Numbered from the stretch's first letter, positions 41,378 to 52,690 are shown. The stretch: 64,000 bases of DNA from Hirundichthys speculiger (GCA_018398805.1 JAGFBZ010001959.1:1-64000), one strand, 5' to 3'. Translations and numbers: made by a program. Notes: a model not told the origin generated them from the sequence alone.

Positions 41378-42312
41378 GTGGGTTAGGGTTGGGTTAGGGG
41401 GGGGTTGGGTTGGGTTGGGGTTGGGGGTTGGGGGGGGGGGTGGGGGTTAAGGTTGGGTTGGGGGGGGGTTGGGTTGGGGTTGGGGTTGGGGTTGGGGGTT
41501 GGGGGGTTGGGGGTTGGGTTGGGGTTAGGGTTGGGTTGGGGGGGGGGTTGGGGTTGGGTTGGGGGGGGTTGGGGTTAGGTGGGGTTGGGGGGGGGTTTGG
41601 GGTTGGTTGGGTTGGGGGTTGGGGTTGGGGATGGGGGTGGGTTGGGGGTGGGTTGGGTTGGGTGGGGGTGGGGGGGGGTTGGGGTTGGGGTTGGGGTTGG
41701 GGGGGTTGGGGTGGGGGTGGGTTGGGGGGGTGGGGTTGGGGGTGGGTTGGGGGTTGGGGTTGGGGTTGGGGTGGGGGTTGGGGGTGGGGTTGGGGTTGGG
41801 TTGGGGGTTGGGGGTGGGTTGGGTGGGTTGGGGGGTTGGGGTTGGGGTTGGGGTTGGGGTTTAGGGTTGGGTTGGGGTTGGGGGGGTTGGGGGGGTAGGG
41901 TTGGGGTTAGGGGTTGGGGTTGGGTTGGGGTGGGGGTGGGAGTTGGGGTTAGGGTTGGGGTTAGGGGGTTAGGGGTGGGGTTGGGGTTGGGGGTGGGTTG
42001 GGGTTGGGGTGGGGGGTTGGGGTTAGGGTTGGTTGGGTTAGGGTTGGGGTTAGGGGTTAGGGGTTGGGTTAGGGTTAGGGTTAGTGGTTGGGGTTAGGGT
42101 TGGGGTTAGTGTGGGGGTGGAATGGGGGTTGGGTTGGGGTTGGGGGGGTGGAGTTGGGGGTAGGGTTGGGGTTGGGGTTGGGGGGTGGGGTTTTGGGGGG
42201 TTGGGGGTTGGGTTGGGGTTGGGGGTGGGTTGGGGGGTGGGGGTTGGTGTTGTTGGGGTTGGGGGTGGAGTTGGGGGGGGGGTGGAGTTGGGGGTGGTGT
42301 TGGGGTTGGATT
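41378..42312 (+). repeat. GGGGTT/GGGTTG G-rich degenerate array in intron 9
   Basis: About 930 bp in which nearly every base is G or T on the + strand, built from GGGTT, GGGGTT and longer G runs with some TTAGGG. It begins about 80 bp after the exon 9 donor and has dense G-quadruplex potential. Confidence 0.95.
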
Positions 42313-42719
42313 TGCTGTCCCCTCTCATGAAAAGACATATAGTTCTGTTTCTAGAAGCTTCCAGGTGAGAGAAGAGAAACCAGTTTGTGGCTCCAGGAGC
42401 TCAGTGGTCTAGAGGCTCCAGTCCTGCAGCAGTCGCAGGTCCAACTGCCGGGGTTCAGGTTCAGCTGCAGGTCTAAACTCAGAGCAGCTGTTTGAGACCA
42501 GCTTCAGGTTAACTCTGATGGACATCAGGTCACCATGGAAACCATTAACTCCCAGTCAGACATGGTTACCTGGTGCTCAGGACTCTCAGTGTAGTTTTAC
42601 TGTCTGAAGACACTGTCTCACCTGCAGGCGTCTCCGTTGACGGACAGTTCAGGGACGTTCACCTACACTGGCAGCTGCGTTCGTTCAGGTTTTCACATAC
42701 TGGGAATGCTTGCGTGCAG
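42313..42719. other. end of ripor1 intron 9
   Basis: Unique sequence leading to the TGCGTGCAG acceptor of exon 10. No other feature seen. Confidence 0.55.
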
Positions 42720-42845
42720 GTGTTCATGAAGTACGGTCGGCAGCGATGGAAGCTCCGCGGCAGGATGGAAATCAACGCCAAGCAGGTGTGGGACAGCGAG
42801 GAGATGGTCTTCGTCCCACTCATCAGCGACTTCCTGTCTGTGAAG
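42720..42845 (+). CDS. ripor1: ripor1 exon 10
   Basis: Acceptor TGCGTGCAG, donor GTCGGT. Forty-two codons (residues 235-276) with [16 protein letters not shown] and [14 protein letters not shown]. Human has [16 protein letters not shown] and QVWDSEETIFLPLL. It starts the beta-rich, C2-like part of the N-terminal region. Confidence 0.97.
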
Positions 42846-43309
42846 GTCGGTGTCTGCTGGACATTCTTACCTGTAACTCCTATCTGGGTTTGATGTTGAC
42901 CAGTGAAACCAGCCCGACTGGGACTGCTGTGGTGTAGACGTCCAGACCTGAAGGAACGACCAGAACACTGCAGCTAAAACCAAGACACATAAAAGTATCA
43001 GAGCTCCCATCTAGCTCTGCTAGTCCAGGTTACAGCTCAGACAACACTCGTTTCAGATGTTGTTGGCTAGTGGTCCAGTTCATCAACCTGGAAGGGTCCT
43101 GAGGTGATCAGAAATAAGAGTCTCTGGACCTGAGGATCCAGCTGCTGCCAAAGGTTGAAGCAGGTAAATTAGTCAGCCCAGCAGGTGTCCTCTAGTTAAC
43201 CCTAGCTAGCAGCCTTCAACTGGGAGAAAAGATCAACCCAGAACTGGTCACGCACTGGTTACTTCTTTCCTTTTTTTACAGACGTGTGGAAACGTCCACC
43301 TTCCTCAGA
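42846..43309. other. ripor1 intron 10, first unique part
   Basis: Contains dispersed repeat copy B (43054-43150), related to 29312-29400. Nothing coding is recognised. Confidence 0.5.
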
Positions 43310-43374
43310 GGTACCACTAGATGTTAGGTGTGACCAACCTGACAGGTTGGTCACACCTAACATCTAGTGGTACC
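43310..43374. repeat. perfect 65-bp palindrome (32-bp arms, 1-bp centre)
   Basis: The left arm 43310-43341 starts GGTACCACTAGATG. The right arm 43343-43374 is its exact reverse complement around a single A at 43342. There are no mismatches. It lies 40 bp before the 28-bp array in intron 10. Confidence 0.97.
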
Positions 43375-43411
43375 CACACAATGAACACCATTGAACAGGA
43401 AACCAGTGGAG

Positions 43412-43914
43412 GAACTGCAGCCTCTAGTGGTCTGTAGAGGAACTGCAGCCTCTAGTGGTCAGTAGAGGAACTGCAGCCTCTAGTGGTCGGCAGAGGAACT
43501 GCAGCCTCTAGTGGACAGTAGAGGAACTGCAGCCTCTAGTGGTCGGTAGAGTGCAGTGGTCGGTAGAGGAACTGCAGCCTCTAGTGGTCGGTAGAGGAAA
43601 CTGCAGCCTCTAGTGGTCGGTAGAGGAACTGCAGCCTCTAGTGGTCGGTAGAGGAACTGCAGCCTCTAGTGGTCGGTAGAGGAACTGCAGCCTCTAGTGG
43701 TCGGTAGAGGAACTGCAGCCTCTAGTGGTCTGTAGAGGAACTGCAGCCTCTAGTGGTCGGTAGAGGAACTGCAGCCTCTAGTGGTCGGTAGAGGAACCGC
43801 AGCCTCTAGTGGTCGGTAGAGGAACTACAGCCTCTAGTGGTCGGTAGAGGAACTGCAGCCTCTATTGGTCAGTAGAGGAACTGCAGCCTCTCGTGGGCGG
43901 CGGAGGAACTGCAG
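43412..43914 (+). repeat. 28-bp minisatellite family, locus 2 (intron 10)
   Basis: About 18 copies of the GGAACTGCAGCCTCTAGTGG plus TCGGTAGA unit, same strand as the other loci. The array ends in CTGCAGTTTTCTTT. Confidence 0.96.
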
Positions 43915-44304
43915 TTTTCTTTATTTGCGTTCTAGTCTTCCTGATCTTTGTTTCTGGGAGGAGCCTCTTTGTATCTCATCAGTCAGCTGACGGGTTTCTT
44001 CTTTGAGGAAATGTCTCCTAACTGACATCAGAGTAAAAACTACTTCAGGAACCAGAACAGTGAGCTAGAACTGGGCCTTCATGGGTTGGTCAGGATTAAC
44101 ATGAACAGGTTCTGGTGCTCTTCTCTGATCACTGTTTTGACCGTTTACTTCCAAGGTGAGTTTATAGTCAATAACCGTCTCTTAAGTAATATTACGACTG
44201 ATTTGACCTTGAACAGGTGTGACTTCCTACTTGTGAGTTTTTATATAAATTTCTGAAATCAATAATCTCAAGTCTTAGAGAGTGAAACTTTAACTGAAGA
44301 TAGG
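43915..44304. other. unique intron 10 sequence, nothing recognised
   Basis: Spacer between the 28-bp array and the hexamer tract. No gene or repeat seen. Confidence 0.5.
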
Positions 44305-44385
44305 ACCAGGACCAGGACCTGGACCTGGACCTGGACCTGGACCAGGACCTGGACCTGGACCTGGACCTGGACCTGGACCAGGCCG
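44305..44385 (+). repeat. GGACCT/GGACCA hexanucleotide tract
   Basis: About 13 copies, similar in sequence to the CCAGGA tract in the 5' UTR. Confidence 0.9.
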
Positions 44386-44568
44386 GTTTCATTGCTCTGA
44401 ATGAACAGAACTTCTATTTAAAGAATTCAGAGGAGCAGTCAAGGAGGAGGAGGAACAGTTTGGTAGCGTCAGGACTTCATCTCATCTTTTTACAGATGAT
44501 GTGGTTCCTTTTGGCGTCACTGAGCCACGATCTTCATTTCTCTCTGGGGCAGTCGGTTCTGACTGAGA

Positions 44569-44682
44569 ACCATGGTTCTCAGTCAGAACCAGTCAGAACC
44601 ATGGGTCTCAGTCAGAACCAGCCAGAACCATGGTTCTCAGTCAGAACCAGTCAGAACCATGGTTCTCAGTCAGAAAAGGCTG
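44569..44682 (+). repeat. short tandem repeat, 29-bp unit, 4 copies
   Basis: ACCATGGTTCTCAGTCAGAA plus CCAGTCAGA repeated four times (44569, 44598 and onward), the last copy partial. Confidence 0.9.
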
Positions 44683-44842
44683 GAACGTCTTCTTCAGGTC
44701 AGGGAGGAAGTTGTGGTGAAGAGAGAGCTGAACTGAAAGGTGGAGCTACGTTCCCATCTGTGCTCAACTGAGGAAAGAAGAAAACTTTAGATGTTCTCTT
44801 GTTTTAAAAGTCAGTCATCTCTTCATCCCTTTGGTTTCCTAG

Positions 44843-44991
44843 GTAACAGAGCTGAAGAGCTTAGCCAACCACGTGGTTGTGGGAAATGTTTCCTGTGAAA
44901 CCAAGGACCTGTTTGCTGCTCTTCCTCAGACGGTCGCTGTGGACATCAACGATCTGGGAACCATCAAACTGAGCCTCGAGGTCACCTGGAA
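44843..44991 (+). CDS. ripor1: ripor1 exon 11
   Basis: Acceptor TTTCCTAG, donor GTACGT. Residues 277-326 include [32 protein letters not shown] and [15 protein letters not shown], nearly identical to human RIPOR1. RIPOR2 has ATHILVGSVTCETKELFAA here, so this exon identifies the paralog. Confidence 0.98.
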
Positions 44992-45090
44992 GTACGTTTG
45001 ACTTCCATGAACAGGTCCTGTCCAGAACCTGCCAAATGTTCACTGGTTTTACGTTCATGTGTCTCTTCTCCATCATCGTTTCCTCTTCAG

Positions 45091-45223
45091 TCCATTTGAT
45101 AAAGATGACCAGAGTTGGGTTGCAAGCACTGTCAACAAAGCGCCTTCTGTCAGCAAGAGATTCTCCACCATTCTCAACCACACTCCTCCTGACACGCCGT
45201 CTCTACGAGAGCAAGCTTTCTAT
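45091..45223 (+). CDS. ripor1: ripor1 exon 12
   Basis: Acceptor TCCTCTTCAG, donor GTGAGT. Encodes NPFDKDDQSWVA, VNKAPSVSKRFST and PPDTPSLREQAFY (residues 326-370). Human reads SPFDKDDQ and PPDTPSLREQAFY. Intron 11 before it is only 99 bp. Confidence 0.98.
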
Positions 45224-45269
45224 GTGAGTTTGTTGCCATTTCAGTTGCTTTTAACCTGTTGCTAATGAG

Positions 45270-46190
45270 CAAGCTGTCACTAGCGACCAGCTGCTACATG
45301 CTACACACATGGGCCTGTCAGCAGTTTAGAGCTAAGCTGCTACATCTGCCGACACTGGTCTGTTAGCGGTATAGAGCTAAACTGCTACATCTAGCGACGC
45401 TAGTCTGTTAGCGGCTTAAAGCTAAGCTGCTACATCTACTGATGCTTGTCTGTTAGCGGTTTAGAGCTAAGCTGCTACATCTACAGATGCTAGTCTGTTA
45501 GCGGGTTAGAGCTAAACTGCTACATCTACTGATGCTAGTCTGTTAGCAGTTTAGAGCTAAGCTGCCACATCTACTGACACTAGTCTGTTAGCAGTTTAGA
45601 GGTAAGCTGCTACATCTACCGACGCTAGTCTGTTAGCAGTTTAAAGCTAAGCTGCTACATCTACCGACACTAGTCTGTTAGCAGTTTAGAGCTAAGCTGC
45701 TACATCTACTGATGCTTGTCTGTTAGCGGTTTAGAGCTAAGCTGCTACATCTACCGACACTAGTCTGTTAGCAGTTTAGAGCTAAGCTGCTACATCTACT
45801 GATGCTAGTCTGTTAGCAGTTTAGAGCTAAGCTGCCACATCTACTGACATTAGTCTGTTAGCAGTTTAGAGGTAAGCTGCTACATCTACCGACGCTAGTC
45901 TGTTAGCAGTTTAAAGCTAAGCTGCTACATCTACCGACACTAGTCTGTTAACAGTTTAGAGCTAAGCTGCTACATCTACTGATGCTAGTCTGTTAGCAGT
46001 TTAGAGCTAAGTTGCTATATCTACTGATGCTAGTCTGTTAGCGGTTTAGAGCTAAGCTGCTACATCTACCGACGCTAGTCTGTTAGCAGTTTAGAGCTAA
46101 GCTGCTACATCTACCGACGGTTGTCTGTTAGCAGTTTGAAGCTAAGCTGCTACATCTACCGATGCTATTCTGTTAGCGGGTTAAGACTCC
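45270..46190 (+). repeat. minisatellite, 45-bp unit, in intron 12
   Basis: About 20 copies. The unit contains TCTGTTAGCAGTTTAGAGCT, AAGCTGCTACATCTAC and GATGCTAG. The period was measured at 45 bp (45989 to 46034). TAGCAG pairs with CTGCTA and TTAG with CTAA, giving a stem of about 10 bp in each unit. Confidence 0.96.
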
Positions 46191-46314
46191 ACAGATTGTA
46201 ACGAGTCAAGATGATCACTCTGACACTAAAACTACAACAAAACAACTTCAGTTTCCACAGAACTACTCTGGACTTTCTGCAGAAACCAGATTCCAGATAA
46301 CATCTCCACTAAAT

Positions 46315-47825
46315 TCATGGAGGTCAGACATTCTGGCGCTTCTTGGAGGTCAGAAGTTCTGGCGCTTCATGGAGGTCAGACGTTCTGGTGCTTCATGGAG
46401 GTCAGAAGTTCTGGTGCTTCATGGAGGTCAGACGTTCTGGTGCTTCATGGAGGTCAGAAGTTCTGGTGCTTCATGGAGGTCAGAAGTTCTGGCGCTTCAT
46501 GGAGGTCAGACGTTCATGGGAGGTCAAAGTTCTGGCTTCATGGAGGTCAGAAGTTCTGGCTTCATGGAGGTCAGAAGTTCTGGTGCTTCATGGAGGTGGT
46601 TCAGGTCAGGTCAGACGTTCTGGTTCTTCATGGAGGTCAGAAGTTCTGGCGCTTCATAAAGGTCAGACGTTCTGGTGGTTCATGGAGGTGAGACATTCTG
46701 GTGCTTCATGGAGGTCAGAAGTTCTGGCGGTTCATGGAGGTCAGAAGTTCTGGTGCTTCATGGAGGTCAGACGTTCTGGTGCTTCATGGAGGTCAGAAGT
46801 TCTGGCGGTTCATGGAGGTCAGAAGTTCTGGTGCTTCATGGAGGTCAGACGTTCTGGTGCTTCATGGAGGTCAGACGTTCTGGTTCTTCTTGGAGGTCAG
46901 AAGTTCTGGCGCTTCATGGAGGTCAGACGTTCTGGTGCTTCATGGAGGTCAGAAGTTCTGGCGGTTCATGGAGGTCAGACGTTCTGGCGCTTCATGGAGG
47001 TCAGAAGTTCTGGCGCTTCATGGAGGTCAGACGTTCTGGCGGTTCATGGAGGTCAGACGTTCTGGTGCTTCATGGAGGTCAGAAGTTCTGGCGCTTCATG
47101 GAGGTCAGAAGTTCTGGTTCTTCATGGAGGTCAGACGTTCTGGTGCTTCATGGAGGTCAGAAGTTCTGGCGGTTCATGGAGGTCAGAAGTTCTGGTGCTT
47201 CATGGAGGTCAGACGTTCTGGTGCTTCTGGAGGTCAGACGTTCTGGAGGTCAGAAGTTCTGGCGCTTCATGGAGGTCAGACGTTCTGGTGCTTCATGGAG
47301 GTCAGAAGTTCTGGCGGTTCATGGAGGTCAGACGTTCTGGCGCTTCATGGAGGTCAGAAGTTCTGGCGCTTCATGGAGGTCAGACGTTCTGGCGGTTCAT
47401 GGAGGTCAGACGTTCTGGTGCTTCATGGAGGTCAGAAGTTCTGGCGCTTCATGGAGGTCAGAAGTTCTGGTTCTTCATGGAGGTCAGACGTTCTGGTGCT
47501 TCATGGAGGTCAGACGTTCTGGTGCTTCATGGAGGTCAGAAGTTCTGGTGCTTATGGAGGAGTTCTGGAGCTCATGGAGGTCAGAAGTTCTGGCGCTTCA
47601 TGGAGGTCAGACATTCTGGGCGCTTCATGGAGGTCAGAAGTTCTGGCGCTTCATGGAGGTCAGACGTTCTGTGGCGCTTCATGGAGGTCAGAAGTTCTGG
47701 TTTCATGGAGGTCAGAAGTTCTGGTTCTTCATGGAGGTCAGAAGTTCTGGTGCTTCATGGAGGTCAGAAGTTCTGGTGCTTCAGTGAGGTCAGAAGTTCT
47801 GGTGCTTCATGGAGGTCAGATCTCT
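46315..47825 (+). repeat. minisatellite, 26-bp unit, in intron 12
   Basis: About 57 copies of TTCATGGAGGTCAGAAGTTC plus TGGTGC, with ACGTTC and GGCGCT/GGCGGT variants. Blocks of variants recur in the same order (for example near 46980 and 47340), indicating duplication of several units at a time. The long open frames are artefacts. Confidence 0.96.
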
Positions 47826-48494
47826 TGGTCTAGACAGAGTTTGGTTTGGATCTTCTGGTCCTTCTGGTTTGGACCAGCCACCCTAACGTCTCCGTCCATT
47901 TCCTCCACCTGCTGCTGGTTGGTGTCCAGTCTCTTCCTCGCAGTCTGACCCGACGGCAGCACTGGCCGTTGCTGGACATCTTCAGAGGTTCTCTGATCCA
48001 CAGCTGCCACTGTAGGGACATCTCTCCAGCAGGACCACCCTCAGCAGTAAGTCCTGGTGACCCCCGAAGTAGAGTAGCAGTCCTCTGAAGGTAGCGTAGA
48101 ACCAGCCTAGAACCTAGAGCCAAGAACCTCCTGGAGACGGGAGGATCATCTCCAAGGTTTCCAGAAAGTTCTCCAGCAGGTTTAGTTCTCCAGTAGACTA
48201 GTACGGTGGTGCCATGGAGAACCACTGGAGCCAGAACCAGGTGATAGGTTCCTGGTCTAATCTGTCCAGGGAACATGGTTCCAGGAGTCTGCTGGTTCGT
48301 GATCCTCAGTCGTGTTTCCATGGAAACCCCTTCCAGAGAACCGTACTGGTTCAGTCTTCTTCTGACGCTGCTGTCATGGACTTTAACATCTCAGCGGGTT
48401 CTGGGGGCTCTGAGATGGAGCTCTGGTGGTTCAACAGGTCCATGTAACCTTAGCTTATCAACCCAGACTCTAAAGTTAAACCGTTCTCTTCCAG
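47826..48494. other. unique intron 12 sequence up to exon 13
   Basis: No recognisable gene. Minus-strand open frames at 47816-48321 were considered and rejected. Confidence 0.5.
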
Positions 48495-48620
48495 AACATG
48501 ATCCTTCGGCGACAGGAGTTGGAGAACGGGACAGCGTGGTCCAACTCATCAGAATCATCTGACGACTCGTCCAGTCCTCAGCTGTCCGTTCAGGGACTGA
48601 GAAGTTCTCCGGTCCAGAGG
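48495..48620 (+). CDS. ripor1: ripor1 exon 13
   Basis: Acceptor CTCTTCCAG, donor GTGAGG. Forty-two codons (residues 371-412): NMIL, then RRQELENGTAWSNSSESSDD and SSSPQLSVQGLRSS. Human RIPOR1 reads RRQEELENGTAWSLSSESSDD. The exon ends on a codon boundary, which does not match the only open phase of exon 14. Alternative nearby donors (48612, 48654, 48672, 48678) all give the same phase. Confidence 0.93.
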
Positions 48621-48662
48621 GTGAGGCACCGCACCGGGACTTCTGCACCACGGGTTTACCGT

Positions 48663-50895
48663 CACCTCTGGGTCCGGGTACTGGTTCTGGGTCTGGGTCC
48701 AGTTCTGGGTCCTGGTTCAGGGTCCAGGGTCTGGGTCCTGGGTCCTGGTTCTGGGTCCTGGGTCCTGAGTCTGGATCCTGGGTCCAGTTCTGGGTCCTGG
48801 TTCAGGGTCATGGGTCCTGGTTCTGGTTCTGGGTCTTGGGTCCTGGATCCCGGGTCTGGGTCCTGGTTCAGGGTCCAGGGTCTGGGTCCTGGGTCTGGGT
48901 CCTGGTTCAGGATCCTGGGTCTGGGTCCTGGTTCTGGGTCCTGGGTCTGGTCTGGGGTCTGAGTCCTGGGTCCAGTTCTGGGTCCTGGGTCCTGGGTCCT
49001 GGTTCAGGGTCCAGGGTCTGGATCCTGGGTCCGGTTCTGGGTCTGGGTCCTGGGTCCTGGGTCCTGGGTCCTGGGTCCTGGGTCTGGGTCCTGGTTCAGG
49101 GTCCAGGGTCTGGATCCTGGGTCCGGTTCTGGGTCTGGGTCCTGGGTCCTGGGTCCTGGGTCCTGGGTCCTGGGTCTGGGATCCTGGGTCCGGTTCTGGG
49201 TATGGTCGGGTGGGTCATGGGTCATGGGTCTCTGGTCTGGTCTGGGTTCCTTCAGGGTCTGGGTCCTGGGTCCTGGGTCCTGGGTCCTGGGTCCTGGGTC
49301 TGGATCCTGGGTCCGGTTCTGGGTCCTGGTTCAGGGTCCTGGGTCCTGGGTCTGGGTCCAGGGTCCTGGGTCCTGGGTCCTGGGTCTGGATCCTGGGGTT
49401 GGGTCCTGGGGGTCTGGTCCTGGGTATGGGTCTGGATCCTGGGTCCGGTTCGGGTCCTGGTTCAGGGTCCTGGTCCTGGGTCTGGTCTGGGTCCTGGGTC
49501 CTGGGTCTGGGTCCTGGGTCGGGGCTGGGTGTTCGGGTCTGGGTCCTGGGTCCTGGGTCCTGGTTCTGGGTCCTGGTTCCTGGTTCCTGGTTCAGGGTCC
49601 TGGTTCCTGGGTCCTGGGTCTGGGTCCGGTTCTGGGTCCTGGTTCAGGGTCATGGGTCCTGAGTCTGGGTCCGGTTCTGGGTCCTGGTTCAGGGTCTGGG
49701 TCCTGGGTCCTGGGTCCTGGGTCTGGGTCCTGGTTCAGGGTCCTGGGTCCTGGGTTCCTGGGTCCTGGGTCCTGGGTCTGGATCCTGGGTCCGGTTCTGG
49801 GTCCTGGTTCAGGGTCCTGGGTCCTGGGTCCTGGGTCCTGGTTGGGTCCTGGGTCCTGGGTCCTGGGTCCTGGGTCCTGGGTCTGGGTCCTGGGTCCTGG
49901 GTCCTGGGTCTGGGGGGTCTGGGTCCTGGGTCCAGTTCTGGGTCCAGGGGGTCCTGGGTCCTGGGTCCTGGGTCCTGGGTCCTGGGTCCTGGGTCCTGGT
50001 CTGGGTCTGGGTCCTGGGTCATGGTGGGTCCAGGTTCTGGGTCCTGGGTCCTGGGTCCTGGGTCCTGGGTCATGGGTGGGTCCTGGGTCCTGGGTCCTGG
50101 TTCTGGGTCCTGGGTCTGGGTCCTGGGTCCTGGGTCCTGGGTCTGGGTCAGGGTCCTGGGTCCCTGGGGGGTCCTGGGTCCTGGGTCCTGGGTGGTTCTG
50201 GGTCTGGGTCCTGGGTCCTGGGTCTGGGTCCTGGTTCTGGGTCTGGGTCCTGGGTCCTGGGTCCTGGGGTCCTGGGTCCTGGGTCCTGGTTCTGGGTCCT
50301 GGTTCTGGATCTGGTCCTGGTTCTGGGTCCTGGGTCTGGGTCCAGTTCTGGGTCCTGGGTCCTGGGTCTGGATCCTGGGTCCAGTTCTGGGTCCTGGGTC
50401 CGGGTCCTGGGTCCGGTTCTGGGTCCTGGGTCCTGGGGTCTGGGTCCTGGGTCCTGGTTCTGGGTCCTGGGTCTGGGTCTGGGTCCTGGGTCCTGGGGGG
50501 TCCTGGGTCCTGGGTCCTGGGTCCTGGGTCCTGGGTCCTGGGTCCGGTTCTGGATCCTGGGTCCAGTTCTGGGTCTGGGTCCGGGTCTGGGTCCTGGGTC
50601 CTGGGTCCTGGGTCCTGGGTCTGGGTCCTGGGTTCCTGGGTCCGGTGGATCCTGGGTCCAGGGTCCTGGGGGGTCCTGGGTCCTGGGTTCTGGGTCCTGG
50701 GTCCTGGTTCTGGGTCCTGGTTCTGAGTCCTGGGTCCTGGTTCTGGATCTGGGTCCTGGGTCCTGGGTCCTGGGTCCTGGGTCCTGGGTCTCGGTCCTGG
50801 GTCCTGGTTCTGGATCTGGGTCCTAGATCTGGTTCCAGTTCTGGGTCCTGGGTCTGGGTCCTGGAACCTGGTTCTGGGTTCTGGTTCTGTGGGTT
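48663..50895 (+). repeat. minisatellite of GGGTCCT/GGTTCT steps in intron 13
   Basis: About 2.2 kb of variable-length mixtures of CTGGGTCCTGGGTCC, CTGGTTCTGGGTCC and CAGGGTCC, starting 40 bp after exon 13. There is no fixed monomer, more a 6-7 bp step. Open frames on both strands (PGSGSWVLG / RTQDPGP types) are artefacts. Confidence 0.95.
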
Positions 50896-51044
50896 CACCA
50901 GCCACTAAACATACAGCAACAATGATGCTACACACAAATGCATCATTGGTTCCATTTACATACATCTGATCACATCCCAAGATGCATTGCACCTGCACAC
51001 ACCTAGACCTCATAAATAAGGTTCTGAAGACCGCTTTTGATTAG

Positions 51045-51690
51045 TCTGGACCCTGGTGGGTCTGGATCCTGGTGGGTCCCTGGTGGGTCTGGACCCTGGT
51101 GGGTCTGGATCCTGATGGGTCTGGACCTGATGGGTCTGGATCCTGGTGGGTCTGGATCCTGATGGGTCTGGACCCTGGTGGTCTGGACCCTGGTGGGTCT
51201 GGATCCTGGTGGGTCTGGACCCTGGGGGGTGGTTCTGGACCCTGGTGGGTTCTGGACCCTGGTGGATTGGGGACCTGGGGTCTGGACCCTGGTGGGTCTA
51301 GACCCTGAGGGTCTGGATCCTGGTGGGTCTGGACCCTGATGGGTCTGGACCCTGATGGGTCTGGATCCTGGTGGGTCTGGATCCTGATGGGTCTGGACCC
51401 TGGTGGGTCTGGACCCTGGTGGGTCTGGACCCTGGTGGGTCTGGACCCTGGTGGGTCTGGACCCTGGTGGGTCTGGACCCTGGTGGGTCTGGACCCTGGT
51501 GGGTCTGGACCCTGGTGGGTCTGGACCCTGGTGGGTCTGGATCCTGGTGGGTTCTGGACCCTGGTGGGTCTGGATCCTGGTAGAGCTGGATCCTGGTGGG
51601 TCTGGATCCTGGTGGTTCTGGACCCTGGTGGGTCTGGATCCTGGTAGAGCTGGATCCTGGTGGGTCTGGACCCTGGTGGTTCTGGAGCAG
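51045..51690 (+). repeat. minisatellite, 16-bp unit, in intron 13
   Basis: About 40 copies of CTGGACCCTGGTGGGT with GATCC/GACCC and GATGG/GGTGG variants. It follows the previous array after about 150 bp of unique sequence. Confidence 0.95.
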
Positions 51691-52488
51691 GACGCTCAGA
51701 CCCCTGGGGTTCATCTGTTGGGTTCATATCCAGTAGGAGGTTCTTCTGACTTTTTAAATCCGTAATCGATTGATCTCAGGATCTGTTTCTGTTCAACATT
51801 ATTTATTATTGATGATCAGAAGCAGCTGATGATCAGAAGCAGCTGATCACAGTGACGTCAGCGATGGTCTCCTGCAGATCAGCTTCATCCAGGTCTCCAG
51901 TGGACCCGGTTTAATCAGGAGACACTTTCAGGTCCATCTGGTGTTTCTGCAGTAAAAAGTATCATTACAGGAAAAAACTTAATTTATTTAAATTAAATTA
52001 ATTCATCACGAACAGATTCGAGGTTGGACAAATATGAACATATATGCTTCAGCTGGTTTGAACTGGTTTTAACGACTGAATGAATTTAAATGAGGTTTTT
52101 ATTTCCTGACCAGTAGATGGCGGCAACAACAACATTCACCTGAATCTTCTGAATGTGTTTGAGCAGAAATAAATGTAGAACGTAGATGTTTTAAACATGT
52201 TTCGTATAATAATCGTCGTTTCATTGTCACACAGAAGAACATTTAATCAGTCAAAACTGGATCATTTCAACAGAAGGCTCTTAAGCTCCGCCTCTCAGCA
52301 CCATGAAATGATGTCATCAGGATGATCAGTCATAATGTCTCCATGTATCTTTGAATTCCACTTTCGTTTTGTTCTTTATAGATTTTTCTTTTTTAATTCG
52401 GGGTGTTTTTCCAGCTGTGCACGCTAACGAGCTCCTTTACCTTCACGTGTATTTCGATAAAACACTGTTTTTTCTTTTCCATCGACAG
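51691..52488. other. unique end of ripor1 intron 13
   Basis: AT-rich single-copy-looking DNA ending in a strong polypyrimidine tract and the ATCGACAG acceptor of exon 14. Confidence 0.55.
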
Positions 52489-52690
52489 GAACGAGTGTTT
52501 AATGTCATCCAGTCCTGCTAACGCTGTCATTCTGTCACTCAAGGCCGTCCTGGTGACTCCGGAGGCGGAGCCCACTGTGACAGGAAGCTCCTCCCCACAT
52601 CCCGACAGAAGCTCCTCCCCCTCCAGTCCGAACTGCAGTCCGAGCGTCGCCGACGGCCGCCAGCATCCTCAAACACCCCCCCAGCAGCAG
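52489..52690 (+). CDS. ripor1: ripor1 exon 14 (linker; frame conflict at both ends)
   Basis: Strong acceptor (TTTTTTCTTTTCC, then ATCGACAG) and donor CAGCAG|GTAGCG. Only one frame is open across it, reading NECLMSSSPANAV, then a Ser/Pro-rich stretch (SSSPHPDRSSSPSSPNCSPS) and QHPQTPPQQQ. This suits the poorly conserved RIPOR1 linker. Entering from exon 13 would need two carried bases, but exon 13 carries none. Leaving, it carries none, but exon 15 needs two. Two surplus bases (one candidate is the C7 run near 52674-52682) would fix both. A missed small exon or a wrong donor is the alternative. Confidence 0.65.

Noticed and set aside
43310..43374. microRNA precursor
   Set aside because: The palindrome has a one-base centre with no usable loop and perfect pairing throughout, unlike a typical precursor. 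No known seed recognised.
46343..47948. Open frames of 370-496 codons in intron 12
   Set aside because: The same 26-bp repeat is read in three frames. No unique protein sequence.
47816..48321. Minus-strand frames of 64 and 163 codons outside the repeats (e.g. TARKRLDTNQQQVEEMDGDV)
   Set aside because: A weak resemblance to a coiled-coil or SNARE-like helix was considered, but it is short, lacks convincing splice sites or further exons, and sits within a ripor1 intron.
48836..51013. 690-codon + and 473-codon minus frames across intron 13
   Set aside because: Repeat-derived (PGSGSWVLG and RTQDPGP). They overlap each other and lie between two well-supported ripor1 exons.
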